A stretch of DNA of 23,619 nucleotides from JBARCX01 sp049794535 (GTDB lineage: Bacteria; Pseudomonadota; Gammaproteobacteria; Xanthomonadales; Rhodanobacteraceae). The stretch is from contig JBARCX010000153.1 in the NCBI GenBank assembly GCA_049794535.1, positions 1-23,619 on the forward strand, given 5' to 3'. Of this stretch, positions 6,194 through 13,679 are shown piece by piece (positions within the stretch are counted from its first letter, which is position 1; every line of letters begins with the position of its first letter). The notes below the pieces were generated by a model. It saw only the letters and a list, made by a program, of their open reading frames with translations, was not told the origin of the DNA and did no database searches. A program made the translations under genes and the position numbers.

Positions 6194-7660
6194 ATGCCAA
6201 GCCTGCGCCTCGCCAACCTCATCGATGGTCGCCTGCAAGCACCAGCGAATGGACGTTATCTCGACATATTCGAGCCTGCTACCGGCGCGGTGTTCGCGCA
6301 TTGCCCGGATTCCGATGCCGCTGATGTCGCCGCTGCGGTGCAAGCCGCGCAGCACGCGGCCCCCGGCTGGGCAACCACACCCGTCGAACAACGCGCCCAT
6401 CTACTGCACCGGCTAGCCGATCTCATTGAGGCGCGCCTGGACGAATTCGCAGCACTGGAGTCGCGCGATAGCGGCAAGCCAATCAAGCTTGCGCGCACCG
6501 TGGATATTCCGCGTGCGGTGAGCAACCTACGTTACTTCGCCGCCGCCATCATGACGTGGAGCAGCGAATCGCACACCACGGAAGTCGGCTCAATCGATGC
6601 TGGCGCGGTGAACTACACACTGCGCCAACCCCTCGGTGTGGTCGGCTGCATCAGCCCGTGGAACCTGCCGCTGTACCTCTTCAGCTGGAAGATTGCGCCA
6701 GCGCTCGCAGCGGGCAACACGGTTGTCGCCAAGCCGTCGGAAATCACTCCGTGCACCGCCGCCCTGCTCGGCGAGTTGAGCATCGAGGCAGGTTTTCCGC
6801 CGGGCGTGCTTAATATTGTCCAAGGTAGTGGCCCCACGGTAGGCCAGGCCATCGTTGAACACACCGGGGTGAAGGCCGTGTCCTTCACCGGCAGTACCGC
6901 CACCGGTGCACGCATCGCCGCAATCGCTGCACCACAGTTCAAGAAGGTCTCACTTGAACTGGGCGGCAAGAATCCGGCCATCATATTCGCTGATGCCAAC
7001 TTAAGTGACGCGAACCTCGACACCATCGTACGTTCCGGCTTTGCCAATCAAGGCGAGATCTGTCTGTGCGGTTCGCGCCTGCTGGTACAGCGATCCATCT
7101 ATGACAGCTTCCGCGAACGCTACCTTGCACGCGTACGCGCGTTGCGCGTGGGTGACCCCGATAACGATGCCAGCGACCTGGGCGCATTGGTATCACAGCC
7201 GCATTTCGAAAAAGTGCTGGCATGCATCGCACAAGCACGTACCGAGGGCGGGCAAGTACTGTGCGGTGGCGAAGCAGTAACGCTCGATGGCCGCTGCACC
7301 GATGGATGGTTCGTAGCGCCTACCGTGATCGAAGGCCTGCCGGGTGACGCCCTCACCAATCAGCAGGAAATCTTTGGCCCGGTGGTAACGCTGATTCCAT
7401 TCGAGGACGAAGCCGAAGCACTCGCGATCGCCAACGGTACAGGCTACGGCTTAGCCGCATCGCTGTGGACGACCGACCTTTCACGTGCACATCGACTGGC
7501 CGCGCAGCTTCAGTTCGGCATCGTTTGGACCAACTGCTGGATGCTGCGTGATTTGCGCACACCGTTTGGTGGCGTCAAACACTCCGGCATCGGTCGTGAG
7601 GGCGGTGTCGAAGCCCTACGCTTTTTCACCGAATCGAAGAACATTTGTATCCGTTATTGA
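6194..7660 (+). CDS. Aldehyde dehydrogenase, 2-aminomuconate/2-hydroxymuconate semialdehyde type
   Basis: An NAD-dependent aldehyde dehydrogenase of 488 residues that probably oxidises 2-aminomuconate 6-semialdehyde to 2-aminomuconate. It has PWNLP (oxyanion Asn157), the general base Glu255 (LELGGKN) and the nucleophile Cys290 (NQGEICLCGSR). Arg107 (DIPRAVSN) and Arg452 (LRDLRTPFGG) fall where the Pseudomonas aminomuconate semialdehyde dehydrogenase has the two arginines that hold the substrate carboxylates; that equivalence is from memory and spacing, not an alignment. The RidA-type deaminase homologue two genes downstream supports the assignment. The ATG follows AGG very closely, so the ribosome binding site is poor. 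2-Hydroxymuconate semialdehyde (meta-cleavage) is the main alternative substrate. Confidence 0.85.
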   Translation: MPSLRLANLIDGRLQAPANGRYLDIFEPATGAVFAHCPDSDAADVAAAVQAAQHAAPGWATTPVEQRAHLLHRLADLIEARLDEFAALESRDSGKPIKLARTVDIPRAVSNLRYFAAAIMTWSSESHTTEVGSIDAGAVNYTLRQPLGVVGCISPWNLPLYLFSWKIAPALAAGNTVVAKPSEITPCTAALLGELSIEAGFPPGVLNIVQGSGPTVGQAIVEHTGVKAVSFTGSTATGARIAAIAAPQFKKVSLELGGKNPAIIFADANLSDANLDTIVRSGFANQGEICLCGSRLLVQRSIYDSFRERYLARVRALRVGDPDNDASDLGALVSQPHFEKVLACIAQARTEGGQVLCGGEAVTLDGRCTDGWFVAPTVIEGLPGDALTNQQEIFGPVVTLIPFEDEAEALAIANGTGYGLAASLWTTDLSRAHRLAAQLQFGIVWTNCWMLRDLRTPFGGVKHSGIGREGGVEALRFFTESKNICIRY

Positions 7661-7685
7661 TGAACACTCTGTTAGGAAGTGCACC

Positions 7686-8354
7686 TTGATCAGCCCATTG
7701 CAGGAACTGCTCGACAGCAACCGCCGCTGGTCGGCGGCGGTCCGTGAACAAGATCCACGCTTCTTCGAGCGCCTCGCACAACAGCAGGCACCTAAGTTTC
7801 TGTGGATCGGCTGCTCGGATTCGCGCGTACCCGCCACACAGATCGTCGACCTGCCGCCAGGTGACATCTTCGTACAGCGCAATGTCGCCAACGTGGTCTC
7901 GCATACCGACCTCAACTGCCTGAGCACCATCCAGTTCGCGGTTGATGTGCTCAAGGTTGAGCACATCCTGGTTGTTGGCCATTACGGCTGCGGCGGCATA
8001 CAGGCGGTACTGGATCATCGCCGGCTCGGCCTGGTCGACAACTGGCTGCGCCATGTCGGCGATGTGGCGCAAAAACACTCCGATCAACTCGCCACATTGG
8101 AATTGATGGATCTGCGTAACGCTCGCCTATGCGAGCTCAACGCCATCGAACAGGTGGTCAATGTCTGCCATACCACGATGGTGATGGATGCCTGGGAGCG
8201 CGGTCAGAAGCTGTCTGTGCATGCCTGGTGCTACAGCTTGTCCGACGGACACATACATGACCTGGGTATGCACGTCGATTCGCGCGAGGCGTTGCGCCCC
8301 GCCTACGAACAAGCGTTACAGCGACTCACCCGTTTGCCGAAACCGCTGCGATGA
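7686..8354 (+). CDS. can: Beta-class carbonic anhydrase
   Basis: A zinc enzyme that interconverts CO2 and bicarbonate in the cytoplasm. The 222-residue product matches E. coli Can (220). The zinc ligands are Cys43 and Asp45 (IGCSDSRVPA), His99 and Cys102 (VGHYGCGG); Asp45-Arg47 forms the catalytic dyad. The frame is open from 7485, inside the ALDH gene, but the family start aligns with ISPLQELLDSNRRW. A TTG at 7686 with AGGAAG 6 nt upstream is the best start. It lies 25 nt after the ALDH gene and overlaps the RidA gene by 4 nt (ATGA), so it is an integral member of the operon. A decarboxylation step in the same pathway could explain the company, which is inference. Confidence 0.93.
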   Translation: MISPLQELLDSNRRWSAAVREQDPRFFERLAQQQAPKFLWIGCSDSRVPATQIVDLPPGDIFVQRNVANVVSHTDLNCLSTIQFAVDVLKVEHILVVGHYGCGGIQAVLDHRRLGLVDNWLRHVGDVAQKHSDQLATLELMDLRNARLCELNAIEQVVNVCHTTMVMDAWERGQKLSVHAWCYSLSDGHIHDLGMHVDSREALRPAYEQALQRLTRLPKPLR

Positions 8355-8782
8355 GCGACATCGTACGCACCAACACCGCGCCAGCACCGGTGGGGGCCTA
8401 CCCACACGCACGGCGCGTCGGCAATCTGCTGTTCCTATCAGGCGTGGGTCCGCGCCAGCCAGGCAACAACGCGATTCCGGGCAATCAGCACGACGCTGAT
8501 GGCCGCCTGATCAGCTACGACATAGAGGCACAGTGCCGGCAAGTGTTTGCCAATGTACGTGCTGTACTGGAAGCCAGCAACGCACGCTGGGAAGACCTCG
8601 TCGACATTACGGTATTCCTCACCGATATGACGCGCGATTTCGCTACGTACAACCGGCTTTACGCGGAATACTTCGCGGGCGTTGATGCTTGCCGTACCAC
8701 CTTGGGTATTACCGCCCTGCCTACGCCGATTGCGATCGAGCTGAAGTGCATCGCAGCGTTGCCAACGTCACCGAGCCTATAA
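8351..8782 (+). CDS. RidA-family protein, probable 2-aminomuconate deaminase
   Basis: A 143-residue RidA/YjgF-fold protein, trimeric in known relatives. It carries APAPVGAYPHARRVGNLLFLSG near the N-terminus (residues 10-31) and Arg115 in ACRTTLGI, equivalent to the substrate-binding Arg105 of E. coli RidA, with Glu130 following. The insert around PGNNAIPGNQHD (38-49) is longer than in ordinary RidA and fits the 2-aminomuconate deaminase branch, which releases ammonia from 2-aminomuconate to give 4-oxalocrotonate. Its start overlaps the carbonic anhydrase stop, and a strong terminator follows. The alternative is a general enamine/imine deaminase. Confidence 0.85.
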   Translation: MSDIVRTNTAPAPVGAYPHARRVGNLLFLSGVGPRQPGNNAIPGNQHDADGRLISYDIEAQCRQVFANVRAVLEASNARWEDLVDITVFLTDMTRDFATYNRLYAEYFAGVDACRTTLGITALPTPIAIELKCIAALPTSPSL

Positions 8783-8795
8783 AGGCAGCCCATAA

Positions 8796-8830
8796 AAAAG
8801 CCCCAGGCGGCAGGGCCGGCTGGGGCTTTT
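8796..8830. terminator. Bidirectional terminator between convergent genes
   Basis: Arms AAAAGCCCCA (8796-8805) and TGGGGCTTTT (8821-8830) form a 10-bp stem with a 15-nt loop. A T run lies at the 3' edge on the plus strand, and an A run (8794-8799) gives a T run on the minus strand. It would end both the RidA operon and the convergent small secreted protein gene. Confidence 0.85.
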
Positions 8831-8857
8831 GATCTACAAGAAACGACAGGTATCGAA

Positions 8858-9118
8858 TTACTTACCGTCGGTGCCAGCAGCCGGAGCGGCAGCAGCGTCG
8901 TCGGTCTTTGCAGCCTTCTTGCTGTGCTTGGTACCAGTGCTGGTACCGGTCTTGGCCTTGTGGTGCTTAGCAGCAGCCTTCGGAGCTGCAGTCTGCTCCG
9001 TCGTCGCCGACTTGGCCGCGTCCGTCGCTGCCTGAGGAGCGGCGGCCTGAGCCAGCACGGAACCGGAAAGAGCCACGCCCGCCACGAGCAGGGAAGCGAT
9101 CGCAAGTTTACGAATCAT
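8858..9118 (-). CDS. Small secreted Ala/Lys/Thr-rich protein, acid-shock (Asr)-like composition
   Basis: An 86-residue protein starting MIRKLAIASLLVAGVALSG, a standard Sec signal peptide with probable cleavage after VLA (about residue 22-23). The mature part is low complexity: Ala-rich blocks with Lys, His and Thr (KAAAKHHKAKTGTSTGTKHS) and an Ala/Asp end. This composition resembles the periplasmic acid-shock protein Asr of enterobacteria, but low-complexity similarity is weak evidence, so the function is unknown. The start at 9118 is chosen because GAGG lies 9 nt upstream; an ATG at 9124 is too close to it, and the open frame to 9196 has no support. It is transcribed alone and ends at the shared terminator. 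Confidence 0.65.
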   Translation of the reverse strand: MIRKLAIASLLVAGVALSGSVLAQAAAPQAATDAAKSATTEQTAAPKAAAKHHKAKTGTSTGTKHSKKAAKTDDAAAAPAAGTDGK

Positions 9119-9236
9119 GATCATGAGCCTCGAATAGAGAATGATTGAGCCGCGAACCCGGCCGGAACCCGGCTGCCTCGGGTGGCGCGACGGCATAACA
9201 ATGCATCTACTTCGGCATACCGGAACTGAACGGAAT

Positions 9237-9386
9237 TCAAGAAGGATGAAGCTCCGGTAACAGAGTGCTGGGCCATATCCGCACTACCTCACTCAAAGCC
9301 TCCCAATCAGCAGCCTCCAGCCAATGATCTGGCAGCACGCGGGCGTCGGAGCTGGTCGTAAAACCACAGCCTGATCGCAGCTGCAC
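9237..9386 (-). CDS. Possible small ORF downstream of gor, unknown (doubtful)
   Basis: A 49-codon frame on the minus strand begins with GTG at 9386, with AAGG 6 nt upstream, and ends with TGA at 9237. Its translation includes LPDHWLEAADWEALSEVV and IWPSTLLPELHPS, a mixed polar/hydrophobic sequence that looks protein-like. It lies 44 nt after the gor stop in the same direction. By hand count only about 28 of 49 codons end in G or C, lower than expected here. It may be a real small protein, the remnant of a longer gene, or chance. Apart from it I see nothing in 9119-9430. Confidence 0.25.
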   Translation of the reverse strand: MQLRSGCGFTTSSDARVLPDHWLEAADWEALSEVVRIWPSTLLPELHPS

Positions 9387-9430
9387 ATTGGGCCTTGCCC
9401 CTTGAGTCCAAGTGACCTAGTCCGTCCGAC

Positions 9431-10777
9431 TCAACGCAGCAGAACTAGCTCCTCTGCCGCAGTGGGGTGGATCGCCACCGCTGACTTCAGGTCACGCCAA
9501 TGCAGCCCCTGCCGCAGCGCCACGGCAAAACCCTGCAGCAGCTCATCCGTACCCGGCCCCAACGCATGAATACCGACGACCTGCTCGTCGGCCCCTACAC
9601 AAACGAGCTTCACCAGGCTTTGCCCTTCGTGCCCGGCCACCATCAGCTGCAGCGGCGTGTATCGACTGACGTGCACCCGTACCGCGTCGCCATATTGCGC
9701 ACGCGCCTCACGCTCAGTCAGGCCGACCATGCCCAGCGGCGGCTCGGCAAACACTACGCTGGGAATCACTTGGTAATCGAAACGTGCTTCGGCGTTGCCG
9801 CCGAACAATCGCTCGGCCAGCGCATGGCCTGCGGCAATCGCCACCGGCGTAAGCGCTTTTTGACCCGTGACATCGCCAATCGCAGTGATGCCGGGCACGC
9901 TCGTGTTTTGGAACGCATCCACCCGTACGTGACCGCTTGCATCGAGCGTTACACCGACCTCATCGAGGCCAAGCCGGTCCGTGTTCGGCGTACGCCCCAC
10001 CGCCCACAGCAACGCGTCGTACGACCCGTGAGTGGCGCCACCGGCGTCCTGCAAGTGGATAGCACCGGGCTTGCCTGTAGCGGCCGTAATCTCGGCATCG
10101 CGGATGATGCGGATGCCACGCGCCAGCATCTGTGCCGCCAGCGCCTCGACCAGTTCGTCATCAAAGCCGCTTAGCAGGTGACTGTGAATCAACAGGTCGA
10201 CTTCACAACCCAGCGAATGCAGTACACCAGCGAATTCCGTCGCTATGTAGCCACCGCCAACAATGGCGATACGCCGCGGTGGCGCTTCCAGCTCGAAAAT
10301 GTCGTCAGACAACAGACCCAACTCGAAACCGGGAATATCCAGCCGGCGCGGCCTCCCGCCGGTGGCGATGACGATCTGTGGGGCGCTGTAATGGATACCA
10401 CTGGCGCTAGCCACGGTATCCGTGCTGATGAAATGGGCAGCCTCGGGAACCACTCGAATCCCCGCTGCATCCAGCCGTTGCGCATAACGCTGACGGATGC
10501 CGGCGATGTAGCCATCACGCTGCCGCCTGAAACGCGCCCAATCCAGCGGCGCAGGCGTCACCGCAAAACCGATATCGGCAGCCAACCGCTGCGCCTGTGC
10601 CCATTGCGCTGCGAACCACATCGCCTTCTTCGGCACACAGCCGCGATTGACGCAGGTGCCGCCCAGGGCATCGGGGTCGAACAAAGCGACTCTCGCACCC
10701 AGCTTGGTTGCACGCTGTGCCACGGTGAGGCCACCGGAACCCGCGCCCAGTACGATCAGATCAAAACGCTCGCTCAT
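9431..10777 (-). CDS. gor: Glutathione-disulfide reductase
   Basis: An FAD enzyme that uses NADPH to reduce glutathione disulfide and so maintains the cytoplasmic thiol pool. The product is 448 residues; E. coli Gor has 450. It shows the FAD motif GAGSGG at 11-16, the redox-active pair Cys42 and Cys47 (GGTCVNRGCVPKK), the NADPH-binding GGGYIATEFAG, a second FAD contact (AIGDVTG) and the C-terminal active-site HPTAAEE. The start at 10777 is preferred because GGAG lies 8 nt upstream; ATGs at 10783 and 10795 do not fit. The ohrR-ohr pair and S-formylglutathione hydrolase elsewhere in the window make this a thiol-rich neighbourhood. Confidence 0.95.
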   Translation of the reverse strand: MSERFDLIVLGAGSGGLTVAQRATKLGARVALFDPDALGGTCVNRGCVPKKAMWFAAQWAQAQRLAADIGFAVTPAPLDWARFRRQRDGYIAGIRQRYAQRLDAAGIRVVPEAAHFISTDTVASASGIHYSAPQIVIATGGRPRRLDIPGFELGLLSDDIFELEAPPRRIAIVGGGYIATEFAGVLHSLGCEVDLLIHSHLLSGFDDELVEALAAQMLARGIRIIRDAEITAATGKPGAIHLQDAGGATHGSYDALLWAVGRTPNTDRLGLDEVGVTLDASGHVRVDAFQNTSVPGITAIGDVTGQKALTPVAIAAGHALAERLFGGNAEARFDYQVIPSVVFAEPPLGMVGLTEREARAQYGDAVRVHVSRYTPLQLMVAGHEGQSLVKLVCVGADEQVVGIHALGPGTDELLQGFAVALRQGLHWRDLKSAVAIHPTAAEELVLLR

Positions 10778-10866
10778 CGCCATCTCTCCGCACAAGAGCG
10801 ATGAGCCTAGCTGATCCCGCCTAGTGGCCTTTTCACGTTGGCGGAGGAACCCGCAACAGCGCCCGT

Positions 10867-12126
10867 TTAAATGCCGAAACGAGCGGGAGCATACGGCTTA
10901 GGGTCGATAGCTGGTGTCGCACCGGTAAGCTGAGCTGCCACAAGCTCGCCCGTGGCCGCCGACATGCTGACGCCGAGCATCCCGTGTGCGGTCGCCAGAT
11001 GCAGATTGGACCAACGCGTGCTGGGGCCGATGATCGGCACCTCGTCCACGCTCATCGGGCGCCATCCCCACCACTCCTCCAGCAGATCGGGCCCTTCCGG
11101 CTCGTGTAGACCTGTCGCCGCACCACGCCGCAGAGCGTCTAGACGGGTGCGGTTGAGGCCTTCGGCATAGCCAGAAAATTCCATCGTGCTACCCAGCCGA
11201 TAACCGCTGGGCCAAGTGGTAACGCACACCGCTGCTTCGCGTAGAACCAACGCATGGCGCGGCGCAAGCGCAGGCCGCGTATAGGTAATTGAGTAGCCCT
11301 TGCCCGGCTGCATCGGTAGGCGCAGTTCGAGTAAGCGCCCCAGCAGCGGTGACCACGCGCCCAGCGCCATCACCACACGCTTGCCTGAAAACACGCCACA
11401 GGTACTGCGTACGTGGGTAATGCTGTCGCCCTGGGTATCGATCCGGTCTATCTTCGCGCCGCTTTCGATAGCGCCACCCAACTCGCGCACCCGGCGCGCC
11501 AACTCCGCCACATAGCGATCAGGCCGCAGCCGCGCATCACCCGGATGAAATAGACCGCCGGCTACGCCAGGCTTCAGTGCAGGCTCCATCGCTTCTGTTT
11601 CATCGCCACGCAGGCGCTGAACTTCCACGCCAAGACGATCGAGCACGGAAGCATGGTGGCGCTCATCAGCCGCCCGTAGCTTCTCGGTGCGATAAACGTA
11701 CAGCTCACCTGCTTCGGCGAATTCGCAATCAAGCCGGTCGTCGCGCACCAAGTCTGCCAACACCCGCCGCGAACGCTGCAGGATCGCCGAGCGCGCCTCG
11801 ACCGCACGATGGAAATCGGGCCAATTGCAGTGCCGCGCAAAGCCGAGCAACCAGCGCAAACGTGGGCCATCAAGGCGGGGGTTGAGGTACAGCGGCGCAT
11901 CGGCACGAAACATCGAGCGTAGTGCCACGCCAAGCATCCCGGGCATAGCCAGTGGCGCCGCGTGGCTGGGGGTGATCGTGCCGCAGTTGCCATGCGAACT
12001 ACCGCAACCGGGCGTCCCCTGCTCCAGTACGCGCACCGTGGCACCCGCCTTCAGCAGATACAGGGCACAGGCCAAGCCGACGACACCGCCACCGAGAATC
12101 AGTACATCACTGCGTGAAGCATCCAT
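10867..12126 (-). CDS. FAD-dependent D-amino acid dehydrogenase (DadA-like)
   Basis: A 419-residue flavoprotein of the DAAO/GlyOx fold that probably deaminates a D-amino acid or related imino acid and passes electrons to the respiratory chain. It begins with the dinucleotide motif ILGGGVVGLACALYL and an acidic end to strand 2 (VLEQG), followed by SSHGNCGTITPSHAAPLA, typical of DadA-type enzymes, and ends with the FAD-binding ATAHGMLGVSMSAATGEL. No alanine racemase gene is adjacent, so D-alanine is not assured; D-hydroxyproline dehydrogenases of xanthomonads belong to the same family. The start at 12126 fits the family; a TACAAT box ends 6 nt before it, suggesting a leaderless mRNA. Confidence 0.85.
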   Translation of the reverse strand: MDASRSDVLILGGGVVGLACALYLLKAGATVRVLEQGTPGCGSSHGNCGTITPSHAAPLAMPGMLGVALRSMFRADAPLYLNPRLDGPRLRWLLGFARHCNWPDFHRAVEARSAILQRSRRVLADLVRDDRLDCEFAEAGELYVYRTEKLRAADERHHASVLDRLGVEVQRLRGDETEAMEPALKPGVAGGLFHPGDARLRPDRYVAELARRVRELGGAIESGAKIDRIDTQGDSITHVRSTCGVFSGKRVVMALGAWSPLLGRLLELRLPMQPGKGYSITYTRPALAPRHALVLREAAVCVTTWPSGYRLGSTMEFSGYAEGLNRTRLDALRRGAATGLHEPEGPDLLEEWWGWRPMSVDEVPIIGPSTRWSNLHLATAHGMLGVSMSAATGELVAAQLTGATPAIDPKPYAPARFGI

Positions 12127-12132
12127 GGACTT

Positions 12133-12138
12133 ATTGTA
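12133..12138 (-). promoter_or_regulatory. -10 element directly before the DadA-like start (possible leaderless transcript)
   Basis: TACAAT on the minus strand ends 6 nt before the ATG at 12126, placing the expected transcription start on or beside the start codon. No Shine-Dalgarno sequence is present. The -35 region is not recognisable. Confidence 0.35.
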
Positions 12139-12221
12139 GCGGGAGCCCGAACCCGTATCTGGGGACTTGCGCACCTAAAGCATTCGCTGCATTGTGCATA
12201 CACACTGCATGGAACCCAGCC

Positions 12222-13517
12222 ATGTTCAAGCGTCTTGTCGTTATTGCTGCGTGCTCGGCCGCGCTATTGACGTCAGTCGTTAGCGCTCAGTCCGAGCGCC
12301 AGGTTTTTCAGGATTTCCGAGCACAACCCAATGATCTGGCCCGCTATCAATATTTGATTACGGCCATGCCAAATCTATCTCCTGCAAATCAGGATTTCGC
12401 CAAACAGCTATTGGCCACCGTTGAAGCCGAGCTTGGCCTGTATGACGAAGCCGTACACGATTTTCCGTTCGATAATCGCCTGCCTTACACAAAGCTATTG
12501 CCTAGAGCGCAACAATGGCCTGGGACTAAATCCTATGGCCCTATCCCAGCTATCAATGCCGACGTGATCGCCAACTCAGACCGTGCTGACGATGTTATTA
12601 CCAAATTAGCAGCCAGCCGCCGCATCGTGCTCGTCAACGAAGCTCATCACGATCCACATACGCGTGAACTCACCCTCGCGTTGCTGCCGCGTCTTCGCGC
12701 GCTTGGGTATAACTATTTCGCGCCAGAGGCTCTCACTGAAAGCGGCGCGGCATTGACGAAACGCGGTTATCCCATTGAAGCCAGTGGAACAGAATATCTA
12801 CGTGAACCACTTTATGGAGACATTCTGCGCGAAGCCATACGACTGGGTTACACCATCGTGTCGTATGACCCATTGGATGAAACGCAAGATCAAGATCGCG
12901 ACACTGTCGAGGCCCATAACCTCTACGAAAAAGTTTTTGCCAAGGATCCCAACGCGCGCCTATTCGTGCACGCCGGTTATGCACATATCGACAAAACCAA
13001 AGGAAATCTCTACAACGCAGAACCCATGGCCATGCAATTAATGCAACTCACTGGCTTCGATCCCTTGTCCGTCGATCAGTCCCAATTTCGCGATGCCGTA
13101 CCTTCATTCCACGGGGATCCCTATCACGCACTGATTATGGAATATCGTCCTCGCGAACCCACCGTACTGAAGATCAGCGACAGCGGTGCGGTCTGGAGTT
13201 CTGACCCGGCAAAGCACGACGTGAGCGTGATCCTGCCGGAGGAGACGGGCAGTAAACGTCCTAGCTGGTTGAAACTGGATGGTCAGCGTCGCACCTGGAA
13301 CGTCAGTAGCGCGCTATGCGCAGAGACCGTGCCCTGTGTTGTAGAGGCTCACTATGCCAATGAGCCGGATGATGCGATTCCGGCCGATCGCTACACCTTC
13401 CTGCATGCTCATACCTCGAGCAAGCTTTTCCTGCGCCCCGGTGCGTATCGACTACGCGCCTGGGGCATCAATGGCAAGACATTGTCCGAACAACCGATCC
13501 AGGTTGCCGGACGCTAA
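12222..13517 (+). CDS. Secreted EreA/ChaN-like superfamily protein, function unknown
   Basis: A 431-residue protein with a Sec signal peptide (MFKRLVVIAACSAALLTSVVSA, cut after about residue 22). After a helical region (30-100), residues 130-280 resemble the EreA/ChaN-like fold: strand plus Glu-His motif RRIVLVNEAHHDPHTREL (Glu140, His142, His143), a second acidic strand YFAPEAL (Glu169), and a late histidine motif FVHAGYAHIDKT (His250, His255). Erythromycin esterases and ChaN use similar Glu/His sets, but the substrate here cannot be named. Residues 305-431 look like a separate beta domain. The ATG at 12222 has GGAA 7 nt upstream. The first two thirds has clearly lower GC than neighbouring genes, hinting at transfer. 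Confidence 0.6.
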   Translation: MFKRLVVIAACSAALLTSVVSAQSERQVFQDFRAQPNDLARYQYLITAMPNLSPANQDFAKQLLATVEAELGLYDEAVHDFPFDNRLPYTKLLPRAQQWPGTKSYGPIPAINADVIANSDRADDVITKLAASRRIVLVNEAHHDPHTRELTLALLPRLRALGYNYFAPEALTESGAALTKRGYPIEASGTEYLREPLYGDILREAIRLGYTIVSYDPLDETQDQDRDTVEAHNLYEKVFAKDPNARLFVHAGYAHIDKTKGNLYNAEPMAMQLMQLTGFDPLSVDQSQFRDAVPSFHGDPYHALIMEYRPREPTVLKISDSGAVWSSDPAKHDVSVILPEETGSKRPSWLKLDGQRRTWNVSSALCAETVPCVVEAHYANEPDDAIPADRYTFLHAHTSSKLFLRPGAYRLRAWGINGKTLSEQPIQVAGR

Positions 13518-13634
13518 ATTCTCCACACTTGACCTGATGTCTCGGAGACTTGGCTAAGCAAGGGGAAAGACGCCCTCTAGAAAGCTAAGGTACTAGCTTC
13601 AAAACAAAAGAAAATCCATTGATTTGCAAACGAA

Positions 13635-13649
13635 TTATCAAATTGATAA
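13635..13649. promoter_or_regulatory. Operator-like 7-1-7 palindrome upstream of the NlpC/P60 gene
   Basis: TTATCAA-A-TTGATAA is a perfect inverted repeat in an AT-rich stretch 31 bp before the ATG. It is the sort of site a dimeric regulator binds. TTGATT (13619-13624) nearby could be a -35, but the promoter is not clear. Confidence 0.4.
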
Positions 13650-13674
13650 CCTCGGCACGCCACATCCCGAGGTT
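13648..13674 (+). promoter_or_regulatory. Hairpin covering the ribosome binding site of the NlpC/P60 gene
   Basis: A perfect 8-bp repeat, AACCTCGG (13648-13655) with CCGAGGTT (13667-13674), has an 11-nt loop. The Shine-Dalgarno GAGG (13669-13672) lies in its 3' arm, 7 nt before the ATG at 13680, so folding would hide it. The fold is seen in sequence; control by temperature, ligand or protein is inferred. Confidence 0.5.
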
Positions 13675-13679
13675 GTCAT

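Noticed and set aside
13582..13599. 6-bp hairpin AAGCTA/TAGCTT after the EreA/ChaN-like gene, considered as its terminator
   Set aside because: It is followed by an A-rich rather than T-rich stretch on the coding strand, so it does not fit an intrinsic terminator.
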